64,000 nucleotides of DNA, from positions 222,001 through 286,000 of the forward strand of contig JAZARR010000150.1 in the NCBI GenBank assembly GCA_037389465.1. Reading direction: 5' to 3'. Below, in pieces: positions 20,817 through 34,900 of the stretch. Made by a program: the position numbers and the translations under genes. This DNA is from Baylisascaris procyonis. Taxonomy: Eukaryota > Nematoda > Chromadorea > Rhabditida > Ascarididae. How positions within the stretch are numbered: position 1 is the first letter of the stretch; each line of letters begins with the position of its first letter. Below the pieces are notes generated by a model. It saw only the letters and a program-made list of their open reading frames with translations. It had not been told where the DNA came from and made no database searches.

Positions 20817-23800
20817 GCCCCACGTTTACTGGAATTTTAGAACCACATAGGTAGGAATCGTTAATCTAGCCAAGGAGAGGATAAGAAGGACGTTTCATTA
20901 TGATATTGACTTGAAAACCTTGTGATATTTCAACGATTCTTCCAAAAATTTTCCATCCAGGTACTGAAAACCTGCTATCATTAGCAAAATTTGGAATGAA
21001 TTTTTTTGGTCGATCAAAATTCTAAGTTTTATATCCGACGTCATATATCGATTATTTATGCTAACCTTTCTCCACCGCCACTTTTCCCTCCCAGTCGGTT
21101 GGAAAATTTGATCGCAATTGTGTTATGGATGTTCGCATTCTTGTGGCAAAGAAGCGTTGAAATTCGTGGATTTTTCCGCTCTGTAGTGCCGAGTCCTTAT
21201 TTTTTGTATAGAGTTTGACCTGTATCCTCCTGTCGAACATTGCTAACTCGTAAAAGCGCCAGGCTTCGTCGGGTAGATTGATATTGTTGTAAAAGTGGTT
21301 GGTTACCTCGTTTGAATGCTGCATTAGCGCCGTGCTGTGCTGCTTTGAACGCGTTTATCAGGTTCAGTTACTCAAAGATTTTCTGAATTAATAATTAACT
21401 TCATCAGTGGTGTAAATTTTTTTTTAAAGATCATCTCACTTGAAAAGTTGAAAAATTGAGGCAGTTGGAAAGTTGAAAAGTTGAAATAAAAGTTTCGAAG
21501 TTAAAACATTTTAAAAAATTGAAATGGAATTTTGAAACGTTTTTCATCTTCGTCGCTAGTGATTTCGTTATAAGTTGTTCTGAATTCTATTTGTCATTCC
21601 TTATCAAATGCGGCTACCTATAGAGAAAACTGCATAGAAATGCTGAAAACGAGAGAACTATTAAGTGCGAAGCGTAATGAATGCGCGAATTAGTCATGTG
21701 CAGCACGTTTAATTTTTTATTGCCAAATGAGGTAGAACTGAGTAGTTGCTACCACCTTTTAGCTGGCACATATAACATCATAATATACTGTGGGTGGAAG
21801 TCGATGCAGATTCGTCTACTGCAGCGTTATATTAAAGATATTGCAAGCTAAAGTATTCTAGCGAGCTTAGAATATTTCGCTACAGAAAATATTGATGAGA
21901 GAGTTTGACCGTTTTTTTTTTTGCCAAAATTATTTTTAATTTTTGATAGGTGAAATGATATTTCTTCCCCCTTCCCCACCCCCTTTCCATCAAATTAGGT
22001 TATAAAAGTACGACTTTTGCGTTTCCCTTTGAATTGCATTCAAAGAGTGGAAACTTGCCACCGAATCGCTGCTAACTTTACAAATTGCACCATTGGTATG
22101 TGCGTTGTAGGTGATGTGATCTTTGCACTTCAGAACGAGTACTAATACATTATTCGACGCTATTTTAGCATTGAGAGACTTCTATCATTTAGAGTGAATT
22201 TTTTTTTAGTAATTTAACTGATTACTGCCGTTTTATATGATGTTTTTAAGTTTTTAAGTAATTCATAATATGTTGGATATGAAAAGATTGAATGGTATTA
22301 TGGTGCTTTGAATTAGTAGGAATTATATTTTTGATTTTTGATGAATTTTATAGTGTAGGCTAGGTGAATAGTAATAAACATGTCTTAGTGGATTGCCGAT
22401 TATTCTAGCTGAGTTTGAGCAGGCAAATTGGCTAAATTTGGTATCGAATTCATCGTTTCAAAAATTGCCTCATATTATTTGGTGCTCTTGCAGCGATAAG
22501 TGTTATTATCAGTTCATAAAATTATCTCTTATTGTCAGTTTATTATCAGTATATTATCATCTTGATGCTCAATTATTATCATTTATTATCAGTTTTTGGG
22601 CATTTTTTTTTCAGTAATTGCGATGTTCGGTACTTGAAGTTCAACTTTTAGAATGGACCTTTCTCAATGCATTTTGAATTACCTTGATTGCCGTCATTTA
22701 ATTTTATAAGCTTGTTCCTGTCAGCGAAACTTTACTGGGTCACTTATTGCCAGTAGTAGATCTCTTCTCTCGATTGATTGAGGTACGAAAGCATTGCAAG
22801 TATTGCCAGTAGGCAATCACAAGAATTTTACGAGCATCGGCAACTCTATTCTGAAATATAGCAAAAACCAACGCGCATGAAAAAGTTGGTCGATAAACTT
22901 GAAACTTTCTTCCAGGAATGTGTCCCTGTCGCAGTGGAAACAATTTGCAAAGGTGATTGATAGTTCTCGTTGAGTTGATTCTTTACAATTGCGGAAGAAA
23001 GATATTTAAGTGGCAGTCACTTTATCATTTATACAGATGCAGTGGGATTTCTTGAGATCAGAAAAAGGCAACCAACCACCTTCAGTGAAATGAAAAATGA
23101 TTAGAGAATAGAAAGAGGCAGCCAGGTAAATGAAACATTTTGTATGCCATCTAGTAATACAGTACTAATTTGGCGCTGTGATGTGGTAGCGTGACAAAGT
23201 AGCTCATTGTAGTAATGTAGAACAATTTAAAGCTCTCTTTTTTTGGTCATGTGTACGCCGAATAATTGTCAATAAGGAAGTTTAATGGCAACTTTGAAGA
23301 CCTTTCAGAATTTTTTCCAGTTGTTCATTCACAGTTTGCTTCATTAACATGGTAGTATGACCAATGACCATATGGTCATTGATCATAAGACGGACTTTTG
23401 GAGCTGAGTCACAAATATGACTTGGACATATTAACTGTGTTTTCTTAAAAGTCTTCAACAGAATCAAAGAGGCGGCTTTTGGCTGTATGAAACGAGTAGG
23501 AAATGAAGTCTATAGAGGAGCTGGCAGGGTTTGCGCTTTTTCATCCTATATGCGCTTTTTATCCTGTACTGGCGAGTTAGTGGAGCGAACGAATATGATC
23601 TTCCCTTAAGCTACTCAGCAAATGCATGACGAGCGCGGTGGTTCCAGCAGAGGCGGTTGTCAAGGGAGGACTTCCGATGGCACAAGGTAGAGAAAGCAGA
23701 ATGATATGGCGGAAGATTTATCCACTCACCTGGTGCATCATCCGATCTGCCACTTAGTCTTCCCAGGGGATAATGAAATTTTTTGAAAAAAGCAGTCACA

Positions 23801-26800
23801 GGCGATACGGAACAAAAGTAGGTTACAAACGGAGGACTTTTCGCGGCATCCGAGGCAATCGTCCGCATTGCGAAATGAGCCGTAAGTTAGGGAAAGAGTT
23901 TTGTTAAGCATGTTAATTGGTTGATCGTCAAGGAAGTTCACGCTTATCTCTTTAAACCAGTATGGTATTCCGAGAATCGAAAACCCTAACACCACTGAGA
24001 TGGTACTGGAAATATTCCTCGTTGGGAGTGCATTATGCCTTATAGCAAATTGGCTTAGGAAAGGTCCCAGGTATCGACAAGGTCACGGCTTGGTCCTGCG
24101 ATGGTGGTGGTCGAACATTACACGGATAAGAAATCAAGAATTTAAGGGCTTTCTGCGTTGATCGTAGGTCAACAGGCTTTCATCTGGGTTAACCCGAACG
24201 AAATCGCGCACCAAATGGGCAGTTGCCAGCAAAGAGACCAGGTGCATTTTCCAAAATTCCATCGAGTTTTATAAGGGTTGTGCTTTTTTGAGCTGAAATG
24301 TTCGGGGATTGATATGCGGAAGGCCGAAATTATTCCCCACTTTGCATTATTTGGCACGTTCTTCTGAAATTCACATGTTTTTATTAGTTCTTGTCCTGCC
24401 GAATCACGATATTAGAAAATAGCTGACGTTATAAGGGGGATAGACTGGGGGGGGGGAGGAGGACGGAGGAGCAAATGGTATCACGAGGAAGGAGGAAGAG
24501 AGCATAAGTATATGCAACAGATTTTAGAAGAGGTGTTTATCGAACGAAGCAGTGATGGGTGATATATATACTAGTTCTAAAATTAAACATTTCTAAAATT
24601 AAATACTGCGGTACCAAAAATGGATTCCTACAGTTGGTGACTGATTATGCATTATAGTGCGCTTTAAATTCAAATGGGCTTGCATGTTGATAGTGATGAG
24701 AAGTTACAATTGATGGATCATTGAATTTCTGAATTTGAAGGTCATTGTCACTGAGCATTTGCGCCTTCAGAATCCTCGGAGCTCAATCGCTGCAATTTAC
24801 TAAAATCAATTATCCCAAATTATTGAGAATTTATAAATCGTTGCAACTAATCAGTAAAAATGAGATTTATGGGTCATCAGGGATTAGCATTTATGGGTCA
24901 TTGGAAGTCAAAACCTGGCTGCTATCAAAATTCGTAGATTGTGTCCATTGCGTCGAGAGGTTTTTCTTTCGATTTTGCAGCTTAGATGAAAGCGTTGAAA
25001 CACGCGACAAAAATGTGGGATTTTAACGTTTAGTACCTTCGGCGCCTCTAAAAATAGCATAGAACTGTTTTTCCTACAAAGTTTTCTTGAAAGAAATGAA
25101 TCAAAGGTGGGAAATAAATTGGGGCAAAGGCTGAAGTTTTGAACAAAACCCGAAATCGGGAATGCCGCTTTTTATTCTAAATGATCGTGTCCGTTGACAA
25201 TTATATTATTTGTTGGACATTGCAATATTGCGATGAGGAAAAGCCGATTTGCTGCTTAACTATTCAAGCACTTTGTTCGCAGATCGCAGATTGCAAGCTG
25301 CAAGCAAGTTTTCATGCTTCCATGCTTGAAAGGATTTTGATATTGCAGAATGGAAGCATTCGAAATTTTTTATGATTGCATTGCACTGCGAGTCATTGTG
25401 GCGACGAAACGTTTGCTGAGCGCAATGCATATCGTTCACGGTAATAGTGCTTAGTTTCCTTGTTAAACCTGTTTGACATTCCTTTAAAAAAGTACAAGAT
25501 GCAACGTAGTAATGTAATAACGAAAAATGGTTCCACCAAAGTTTAATATAGTTTCCTGATTCTCATAGAAGCCTAGTGCGCTGCCGGAAATTATTTCTTC
25601 CAGAGATTTCCGGTCACGGAAACCCTCCGGCAGTACTCTGTAGCTGAGATTAATAGACCGGATTTGCTATTTGGGGATATTTGTGGCGGTGGTATCCCAT
25701 CGTATTCATTTTTACTGAGATAAACAGAAAGATTTGAGACGTTCGAAAAGCTATAATACACTTCAAGCATCGTTGAACGACTTTTCTACTGGTTTTTCAG
25801 CTGTTGGCGTCCACTTAGTGAACTCCTTAATTCCGGCTTTTATTTTTGTTCAGTTTCGTTTACTTTTTGTATGGCAGGTAACACCGCTGTCACGTCGTAT
25901 AGAAAGCGGAACAAAGGATGCTTAGGAACGTTTTTTTAATTTGCCGTTCTTGTTTATATGGAGGGAGGGTGGGGTTCTTTCTTCAGAGATAGGTTTTTTT
26001 TGAACGAGGAATTAATGAGGGTGAGGATGTGTGAGAAGGCGCTATGTGGAGGAGTATGGCATAAAGTTCAATAGTGTAATGGCAAGTTGTGCAGCATTGA
26101 AAAAATAGAACGATATGCAGTTTCTGGATTTCTTAGAATTGATAATAAATTGAGAATAAATATTGCTATTTGAAAATACATCTGAGATCAATGCTGCTGC
26201 CTTAATCTAGTTTAGCTCTAGAGGGGAAGGAGAGAGTGTGCTTGCCAACGAATTCAGCACGCACTCTACACTATGTTTGATGCGAGTTTTTACGTGCTTA
26301 AGGCTAAGCGTTTCAGTATTAAAGAAGGCACATCTTTTCAGTATTTTGCAGACGAAAGCACAGCAACATAGGTCATTTAAGGTTTCGTTGAACACTCATC
26401 ACGCTGGCAGACTCATACAACTGTTTTTTATGCAGAACATGGGCCTTTCTTAAAACACCAGAACCGCTGATCTGAAAAGTACAGATTATGTTATTCGGTA
26501 GCACTCGATGTGTTTTCCACAATTATTGCTTATTAGCGAAAAAAGAAGAGTTCCTAGCTGTATGTCGTTAACCTCATTTATATGTAAGAGAGATAACCGT
26601 TTTGCTGCTATGGGCATCTTATTTGATGGCTTGCTTGTTTAATTACTTCACATTTTTATAAGCTGCTCCGCTCCGATATTCGCTCTTATTGAGGAAGCAG
26701 TGGTCAATCCCGCGCATGTTTTTTGACCTTCACTACTTAATAGACACCTGACTAGTCATCAACATCGGGAGAGCAGGTCACCCGCTTATAAGCATTTTTA

Positions 26801-28738
26801 AGAATGGCTATTTAGAAAAAAGAAGAGGGGAAGGGAGGGGAGGAGTATAAGCTTCGATATAATTTTCGGCCCTCCTTGAAGTAGACCTTTCATCTTTGTG
26901 AGAAAAGACTTCTTTTCGAAGTTTTACTATAAGGTCTTTCGAAGTACAATATTTTTTTAGAAGAAAAACCTATATTGATTAACAAATATCGCATTTGTTA
27001 CTGAAAAATCAATTCTGAGGTAGTAATTAATTCTTATAAGAAATTCATTAAAATAAAAAAAAATTAAGACAAAAATAGACGTTTTTTTGCCAATGTACTA
27101 CATTGAAAATTTGGGATGAATCTTGCGTACAACTTTTCTGATAGCCCTTTTTATTAATTCGTATATGCAGGGTCCATCTCTACAAGGTGCGGCAGTGGTA
27201 GGAATGTAAATGCTACTGGAGATGTTATAGTGCCTATGATTCCATGGCAAAACGAAAGCTATGGTACTGATGGTGCTTGTATAATGTAGTCTTGTATCTG
27301 CCTCTATCGTGTGTGCAGCTCTTGACTATGTTCCCTGATAGTTGTTGCTTAGGTAGAGAAGCAAAATGATAAACGGAAGGAAAGTGAAACTTATACTTCC
27401 CATTTGAAGGGAACACGCACCTGCATCATTTATTGTAACAAGAAATTGATCGAACTGAACTTGTGCTATTCTGTCAATCTAAGAAATGCCCTTTGATATG
27501 TGAAAAGATTACCGTATCCCCGTATACAGTACCTTCCGAGTGTTTTTAAGTAACCTTAAAGGGCACATCTCATTTATGAAAGAGTGCGAGAATACCGAAC
27601 ATTCTTTTTGCTGTTGGAGGTGATAGAATCGCTCATGTGAATAATATTACGCTTTCTCTTATGACATGCAATAAGGAAGAAAGAAACACTAAAATTTTTT
27701 GGATTGAAATCCGTTTTTATTGATTGAGGGGTACTATAGCACCCAAGGGTACCTGGGGATTCCATAGTACCTGTAGTTCCATGTCATAGTGCAAACCGTA
27801 ATACTGGCGGTGCATGTAAAAATGAACGTTAAACACTCCAACGTGAATGGAAATGAAAATAAAACGCCGAAGGGTTATATGGGAGAGGTGGAAAGGTGAC
27901 GGGGGGGGGGGGCTATCTTTGTTTTTTTCCTGCCATGTAAAAAGAATATTTGAAATGCGGATATGTTTGATTCACGCAAAATATTTGTTTTAAAAGCTAA
28001 AACCATTAGAATGGTTCTTACCGGTTGCAGTGATGCCCACTTGAGGGTGTGTGAAATTTTTTGCTCTTGATAGTGATGAATTATATGGAATAATTCTGCC
28101 ATTTTTTGAAGGGTGTACATGCATTTGCATATGTAAATTTTGACACATATACATGCATGTACTTACCTATCTGTGTGTAATTCAGATATGATAATGAAAT
28201 ATGATATTTTCTTGGATTAGTGACTGGCCAATCCTAGCGTTGTGGGCACATCTAATATGTGCTGGGCCAAGCTACATTGAACGCTAAATTAGGTGTGTTA
28301 GGTACATTTTCAACCGATGATGTGTATTTCGGTAAGAAATGTGTATTGCTTTCTTAATAATAAGGAGTGGATGAGGGAATCCATATCCGTACTCCAAAAT
28401 CGGCATCGGCCAAGCAATACTATAGGAACTTTAGAAACTTTTTTCATTCTTGCAATCATACGCAGTTATGTTTTCTATAAAATTCTCTTGTTATCTCTCA
28501 CATCCTACAAGGAAGTACTAATCGAATCTGAGGGGAAGTATTGCAAGTGTCTATGCAAATATCTCAAACCTGTGCATTGATTATGCCTGTCGATTTAATC
28601 ACTGTTATGGTATTAGGCGACCTGATCGATCTCCTATATAAATGAAATTGCAAATGCGTAAGAAACGAAATGCAATCTCATGGATTAGGTGGTCCATGCC
28701 ATCATGTTATGAAAGCTAATTCTTATAACAAAAGTTAG
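20817..28738. other. non-coding stretch, probably intron of the TRAPPC11-like gene
   Basis: Mostly AT-rich. It holds a nested palindrome at 25581-25633 (CTGCCGGA...TCCGGCAG enclosing CCGGAAAT...ATTTCCGG), a run of TTATCA motifs at 22500-22600, and G-runs at 24447-24470 and 27901-27912. A somewhat GC-richer patch at 23600-24300 has no recognisable protein. The exons expected for the middle of the C-terminal third of TRAPPC11 were not found. Confidence 0.35.
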
Positions 28739-28783
28739 TGCCGTTCTCGAAGCGCCCTTATGGAATGTAACTGTGTCTTCGAT
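28739..28783 (+). CDS. TRAPPC11-like exon (probable)
   Basis: After AAAGTTAG the frame reads AVLEAPLWNVTVSS, close to the human-type motif of a P-W-x-x-T-I-V-S-S strand in the TRAPPC11 C-terminal third, then a GTATGG donor. It sits just before the next exon, as expected. Joining the canonical donor (phase 2) to the acceptor at 28894 (which needs phase 1) breaks the frame, although both pieces lie in the same open frame genomically. Either the true splice point differs or a base is wrong. Confidence 0.5.
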
Positions 28784-28893
28784 GTATGGCCTAGCTGAAA
28801 TCTTCCTCGGGGTTCTCTTATTCCTTTTGGTTATTACTATCCTCTTACCGAATATACTTGATTCCTTTCTTGCTTACTTATTGTTGTTTGCAG

Positions 28894-28941
28894 CCGTTGT
28901 TGCTGAATGCAAAGTATTAGCGTATGGTCCCCCAAAAATAG
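28894..28941 (+). CDS. TRAPPC11-like exon
   Basis: A textbook acceptor (TTGTTGTTTGCAG) and donor (GTGAGA) bound 48 nt encoding VVAECKVLAYGPPKI. The phase-1 end joins exactly to the exon at 30944 to give Glu at the junction. The position between the V-T-V-S-S strand and the conserved L-G-x-I-x-x-x-W strand fits the family order. Confidence 0.65.
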
Positions 28942-30943
28942 GTGAGAGGAATGACAACAACAAGCGGCATACCTGATCTAGGAGCTGTTGTTTTGCTGAG
29001 AGGACGTTTACGTGAAGACGCGAGCATATTGTTGTTTCCCATGCGTACTGTATGATCTGTGTCACTTGAGTGTTAGATATGGGCTGTCCTCATGACACAG
29101 TATATCCAATATATATGTGCATTATATGGCCCGCTTTGATGAGCCCGATTCTCAGTTAAATGTTGAGCATCTTATGTATTCATCAAATAATTAATAATAT
29201 ATTATAGGTGAAATTTGTTAAGATGTGAAATGATAAATTTATTCGTAAGGACACAAATGTGCACAGTTTCAAGGCCAAGATTTACACAAGCAGAATAATG
29301 CAAATGCAATAATGAACGCATTGACATCTAGGACCGAATGTAATTCAATCTTTGAACAGTTGAAAGTAGTCGATAGTGTAAAGGAGGGATTATATTTTTA
29401 AATTTCGTTGGATGCGCGAACGTGGCTTTAAGCTGTGTTTGCCGGTTGCATTGAGGGCAAAAATTGGATTTCATATTAGGTTGTGGGATATTTTCCAAGA
29501 TGAGACGACAAGCAATCAAAGTTTGGCTTCCACACCCACCTTCACTTTCTTCCTCTGTCCTCCTCCCCATCCCATCCACAGTTCCGCTCTCCTTTCCTTT
29601 TCTGTCATCTGACGTCTCTGATTTCTCGGCGCTTAGACATCTGGCACAACCTTTGGAAATATATGTGTTAATACGTGGTATAGGGCGAAAAAATTGCCGC
29701 CTCATTTCTTCATCTCTTTGAGTGAATAAGGTGAAAATAGGTTATCACATGCGCACATAGGTGCATGTTCATGGGGACTCGGATTACCTGATTAGCTGAT
29801 GTTTTTCTAGAAACTTTGCCTACCCACGTCCCAAAGTTGAACTATACCAGATTTACTTCAAACAGTAAGAAAGTTCGAGTGTTCGCACCATACTGCAATG
29901 TTTATGTAATCCCAAGATTGGCTGATATTAAAAATTAAACACTGCATCTATGTGTACTAAAGCACACAACAGATGTTGCTAAACACCATCCCAGTAGCCT
30001 TCATGAAACATGGCCCCTTTACAAAATGACAGGGTGAACAACCGCTAAGTATTAGGCCTTCATGTTACACCCCAATGCTAGGAGACTGCGTAGGAGTAGT
30101 GCAAGCAGGGGAATTCATACGTGACTTAATATTTCTGCTAGTTGGAGAATATTTGCCTACCGCTGGGTGTTCGCAGAGTATTCATTTGCATAATACTAAG
30201 GTTGTTGCAATTATCAGTTGCAATAATGCTTTCCTAAATAAATAGAGTTATTTGCATATGCAGGCACGTATATATTTAGATCTGTATGCTGCAATGTTTC
30301 GGTAAGGCAGGCCATTGGTTTAACTGACTCTCACTGTTGAGAAGTTGGCAGTTGTTTTCCTTTGAGTATGTGATTTGCATCAAGATCGGCGAATTTTCAA
30401 GTCCCCTGCAACTAAGTCCTTTCGATAATAATATTGTCTCCGGCAAAAATCCAGTTATGGTAGGAAATATTGTCGTGGTTTTGGCCGTACGAAAGGAAAT
30501 TATTGGTAGTGCATAAATAATTCAGGAAAGACTTCAACTTTACAAAGAAAGTAAGTGAATGCTTGTTTGGGAATTTGTTTGTGGGAAGATGGGAATATTA
30601 TTTATACGTAACTACATGTCCGCTATGCAAATTTGGGAAATTATGAATCTTTAGTGAGTTAGTTAGCTGAGTGCATCGTTGTACTTTGATTCTATGCAGA
30701 GACAGCTAAAAAAATGAGTTGGATTGTAAATGTCTCTTTGCTTACAAATGGCATTCACCTCCCCAGAAAATTTAAAAGAATATTAATTCCATACCGTTTG
30801 AGTAGTTGTTGGAGGAAAGATTTATTCCGATCTCATTTGTCGTTGGGTTTTATCACTGTTAAAGGTATGAGAAGCATAGATGTTCTCAAGTAAGTTTTAT
30901 TTAGTACTTATTTAACACTTAATGACTATTAAATTTTTTATAG
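28942..30943. other. intron of the TRAPPC11-like gene
   Basis: 2.0 kb bounded by GTGAGA and TTTTTTATAG. A 125-codon reverse-strand frame (29328-29705) contains two C-x-x-C pairs but has no supporting splice or family evidence. Confidence 0.6.
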
Positions 30944-31061
30944 AGGAAGGCGAACGATGTGCTGAAGATGATGTGCTAAGCATTTGCACATGTATGCGCA
31001 TTTTGGATAGCGATGATTTAGAGGAGTGTTCACTTGGACAAATCTGCATAAAATGGGCCAC
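30944..31061 (+). CDS. TRAPPC11-like exon (C-terminal gryzun region)
   Basis: 118 nt, phase 1 in and phase 2 out (GTAAGC donor). It encodes EGERCAEDDVLSICTCMRIL, then DSDDLEECSLGQICIKWAT. The closing L-G-x-I-x-I-x-W matches the strand that ends in ISWKR in vertebrate TRAPPC11. TRAPPC11 (foie gras) is a subunit of the TRAPP III tethering complex, acting in ER-to-Golgi traffic and autophagy; this C-terminal part is a set of beta-sandwich repeats. Composition and codon use look like a functional gene, with no stop or shift. Confidence 0.8.
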
Positions 31062-31710
31062 GTAAGCAAGTTTTACTTGTTAAATGTATTTCACTGGTAA
31101 ATCCTTTTTTATTTTAAAGTAAATGTGCAACATTAAAATAAACTGCGTCAGGATTTATTAATTCTCACTGCGCAAAGTACATCCAAACATTAGGTTTTGT
31201 TTATCCATGATTAGAGAGTATTTTTGAGGAAAATGCAGTATGGACTTAGGTGCTTGTGAAAAAGTTAAATGAAAGTTGAGGAAGGTATTGGAAGGTGATT
31301 TATGGAGCATTAGCAATTTCCAAAGAATGCGCTATTAAGGCACTAAATTGTTGCAAGAAACTCGATTATAAAAGCGCTTTTTGGTTTCTTTTATATTATG
31401 TGTTCTTTGCAAAGGGATTGAAAAGTGCAATATGCTAGTGGCATATCGGAGGTAATAGAAACTGAATAATTTGATTATCGGAACAGAAATTGAGGTTTCT
31501 TATTTTAAATTCTTAAGTTGTATAGCTTGAGACTTGACTTGAGGCCGATATTTCATATTCCGCTTGCAGAAGTTTTGTTTGAATAGCGATACGAAGTATG
31601 TAAATAGCTAACTACGCATCCATAGAATCTTATTGTGTTCACATGGTTATTTCTCAAATACTCGAGAGAAAAGTGGTAAAATGTCTGTATTTTATGGATC
31701 AAATTTTCAG
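31062..31710. other. intron of the TRAPPC11-like gene
   Basis: 649 bp from GTAAGC to ATTTTCAG. Joining its flanks gives an in-frame Thr codon (AC+T). Confidence 0.75.
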
Positions 31711-31933
31711 TGTGGATAAACCTCGATCATGGGTCATGTCATACTTGGATGCTGGTATGACTCGTCCAAGACGCGCTCCGATCGCGCTAAGTGCACGTAT
31801 ATGCACAACGCAGTGTACTGTACGTACTGCTATACCGATTGTCTTTTGCGTAACGAATTTGCATCCTGAGGCAATCGATTTGCACATCACTATCGAAATG
31901 GCCGATCTCTTCATGTTCGCCGGTAGTAAACAG
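31711..31933 (+). CDS. TRAPPC11-like exon (C-terminal gryzun region)
   Basis: 223 nt, phase 2 in, phase 0 out at CAG|GTTGGT. It encodes VDKPRSWVMSYLDAGMTRPR through IPIVFCVTNLHPEAIDLHIT and EMADLFMFAGSKQ. The segment V-T-N-x-x-x-x-x-x-D-x-x-I-x-I-E-x-x-D-x-F-M-F-[AS]-G-x-K-Q is the most diagnostic match in the window: vertebrate TRAPPC11 ends the same strand with DAFMFSGLKQ. The next exon continues exactly as the family predicts. No damage is visible. Confidence 0.85.
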
Positions 31934-34900
31934 GTTGGTCTCTTTTTTTGTACAAATATATGTTTAAAAAGATATATATATATTTCCGCTTTTTTTAGCT
32001 TGAAAGGAATTCTTTTGATTTCATATCATGCGGTACTGAAAGTCTTGGACTCAAATCCATCGTCTTGGAAAATGGATTTACATTAAGGGTTTATTCTTCA
32101 TAGGAGTTCAGTGAAAGGAGACTTTCCTGGAGATTTGATGATATGGTGTTGAATTTTCCTTTGGGCAATTTTGTATTTTTTGTGAAATGAACTAAATGCA
32201 TTTTTCTTCAATCTTTTTTCGCTTTTGATTTCCATCTATGTTTATCATGCTCATTGTCACTATTTGAGGTCGTTTTCGTTCACCTTTTCATCACAATTAT
32301 TGCCATTCTATTTAAGTCTTCGATGATGCTTTTTTTCGACCATTGTGACAAAAATATGTTGTGACAGCATCTACCTCTGTTAATGCAGGTAATTGTGATT
32401 AAGATTCCCGTCTTTGTTTCCCGTGGAATTGCATTCATTTGGAGGATACTAACATATTCAGCGTTTTTAGGTAACAATACTTTTCTCAAAGGTAGGTGCG
32501 AAGTTGATGAATAAAGGTAGGCAACAATGATGCAAAAACGATTTTGAAGATCCACCTTTCATTGCGCTCTGTGTCTGTCTGTGTCTATCTATCTGTTCGT
32601 CCGTTTGTCTGTATGTATGTATATATGTATGTATGTATGTATGCGTATGCCTATGTGGTTCTGCTGAAAAGTTTTTTTTTGCATATTGAATAATGATCCC
32701 AGCGGTCGGGCTATCAGCTTCGTTAATATGGCTAGCAATTTCGCGTGCCCAGTATAAAAGGATTTCAAATGACCTTCGAGCATTCCGATGAAAGGTTTAT
32801 TTCATTTCTGGTGAATTTTCATTGTGATGCAGTGCTTGCCGATGCTGTTATGCTCATACTTTACATATTTTGCGATGATCTGATCGATTATTGATTTGCT
32901 GATTTATTGATTAGATGAATTTGCGCATTCAACTGCACTCATTTTTTTACCGTAGATTTACGAGTGTCTTCCGTTAAGTATATAATTCTCGGTATCTCAG
33001 CACTATCATTGGAGATTTGTATTTGAATGAAGGTTTGTTTGATGCCTATAAGCGTTATTGATCCAACTTGGATCCTTAAAGATCCGATTTTTAACTAGCA
33101 AACGGACCGACTGAATTTAATATCGTACTTCTGAGGGCTGTGTCGACATTGCTGTTCTAAATGGACAGTTATTTTGACTATTATTGATGGTACCATGAGG
33201 AAATATTTCAATCAAAATTATTCACAATGAATTACTTCATTTAATTTACATATGTTGTGAAATTTATTGAATTCGTCGAAATATTTATAGGATTTTTTCA
33301 TCAATTTTAAGATAGGTATCATGTAAGTTAAAATATTTCTTGCCGTTTCTTCAAAATGTTTTGGGTTGACGAGAAAGCAGTGGCAAGAGAATTGCAGTGA
33401 AATCGCTTGAGTATGGGCATATGAAAATAGAGGAATATATTTTTTTAGAATTCGTTTCGCCAACAACTTTTACTTATATTGGAAAAAATTCGTTGACCTG
33501 AAAAGAAAAGAGGGTGATGTTCAAATTTTGAAGCCTGATGAAATGTTCGAATTTTAAAGCGCTAATCGTCATAGCGTTCAGTCAGTGTTATCGTAAACAT
33601 ATAAGTTTGTTGAATTTATCTCACTTAAGGATCACTTTCATTAATACATTCTTTCATTTATCTTAATTAACATCTCTTATTTATGAGCGGTAAAAGGAAA
33701 GCAAGTGGTTTTTTTAAGTTGCAGGTTTTTAGTGTTAAGGGCTTTTTGTAGTTTTTTGGCCACAGAATAGGGAGAAAGGCAATGGAAAGTATAGCAAATC
33801 GTGCAGACTGCATGTGTTTTCAGAGTCGGATTTGTTTCGCATTAGCTGTTTGCTCCTTTATCCATCCTCTTAGCTCATGAAGTTTTATGCTGAGTGCTAA
33901 GAAATATTCATCGAAACATTATAGCTTGTTTTGGATCATTTATTTATTTATTTATTTAACTCTTCATGTGATGCGAAAATAGGTACGCTATTTTAAACCA
34001 AAAGATCACGCCGAATTTAAGTGTGTGATAATGCCTTCATTGATTCCAAGCTGAACATTTTCACTCTGGTAACATAATCGGGTTGATAAGTGCTGAAGTA
34101 GGGAGGGAAAATGGAACAAGTAAAACGCTTTTTGCAACTATTGGGCAGTGCAACATGAAAAATGAGACAAGAAAACCACGTGGGGGAAGTTGGGGGGGGG
34201 GAGAGGGGATGGGGGAAGGGGTAGATGCGGTATTCAGAAATAGGTCAACAACACGCAGTGAAAGCCTTGAAAGTTGTGGATTACCAATTGGGGAAATCCC
34301 TCAGAAATTGTAGACATCAGAGCAAACGATCTTTCGTTGGCATCTTAGTGAACATGCGAGTTGCTGTTCCGTGCAGCTGAATCAGCGATAGTTGGTTGAA
34401 TTCTCATTAAACATGCAGGTATTATTTAGTGAGGAAATTAAAAACAACTCGACCAGTTTCGATACGAATTGAGGATTTAGGTGATTTGTCGATGAAAAGA
34501 CACTTATTATGCCACTTATTGTATAGCAGGCTATTCTTATTTACGTTTGTTTTAACAACATTTAGAAGTTAAGAACGTTTATATGAGTTGTCGTTGTGAT
34601 ATGCTGGTCATATATTTCGTTTACTGATTGCTATACTTAAATGTCTTTGTTGGTCGACGCACCTGCCTGGTGAATGAAGAATGGGAATGGCGATCGGGAA
34701 TGCAGATTTTCGGGTCCAATAAAATGTTTTTGGGCAAAAATTAGGTGAGAAGCTTATTTTCGGGGGGAGGGGGTGGGGAGAGGGATTTGGAGGAATAAAA
34801 TGATGACTGAGATGCGCATCGAATTTTCAGGAAGTATAAATAGTCATACAAGGATGGGGGTCCCTCTCCTTCGCCTCTGAAATTTTCTACCCGATGAGTG

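Noticed and set aside
29328..29705. 125-codon reverse-strand frame with two C-x-x-C pairs
   Set aside because: Lies inside a well-supported intron, has no recognisable zinc-finger spacing, and overlaps simple pyrimidine-rich sequence.
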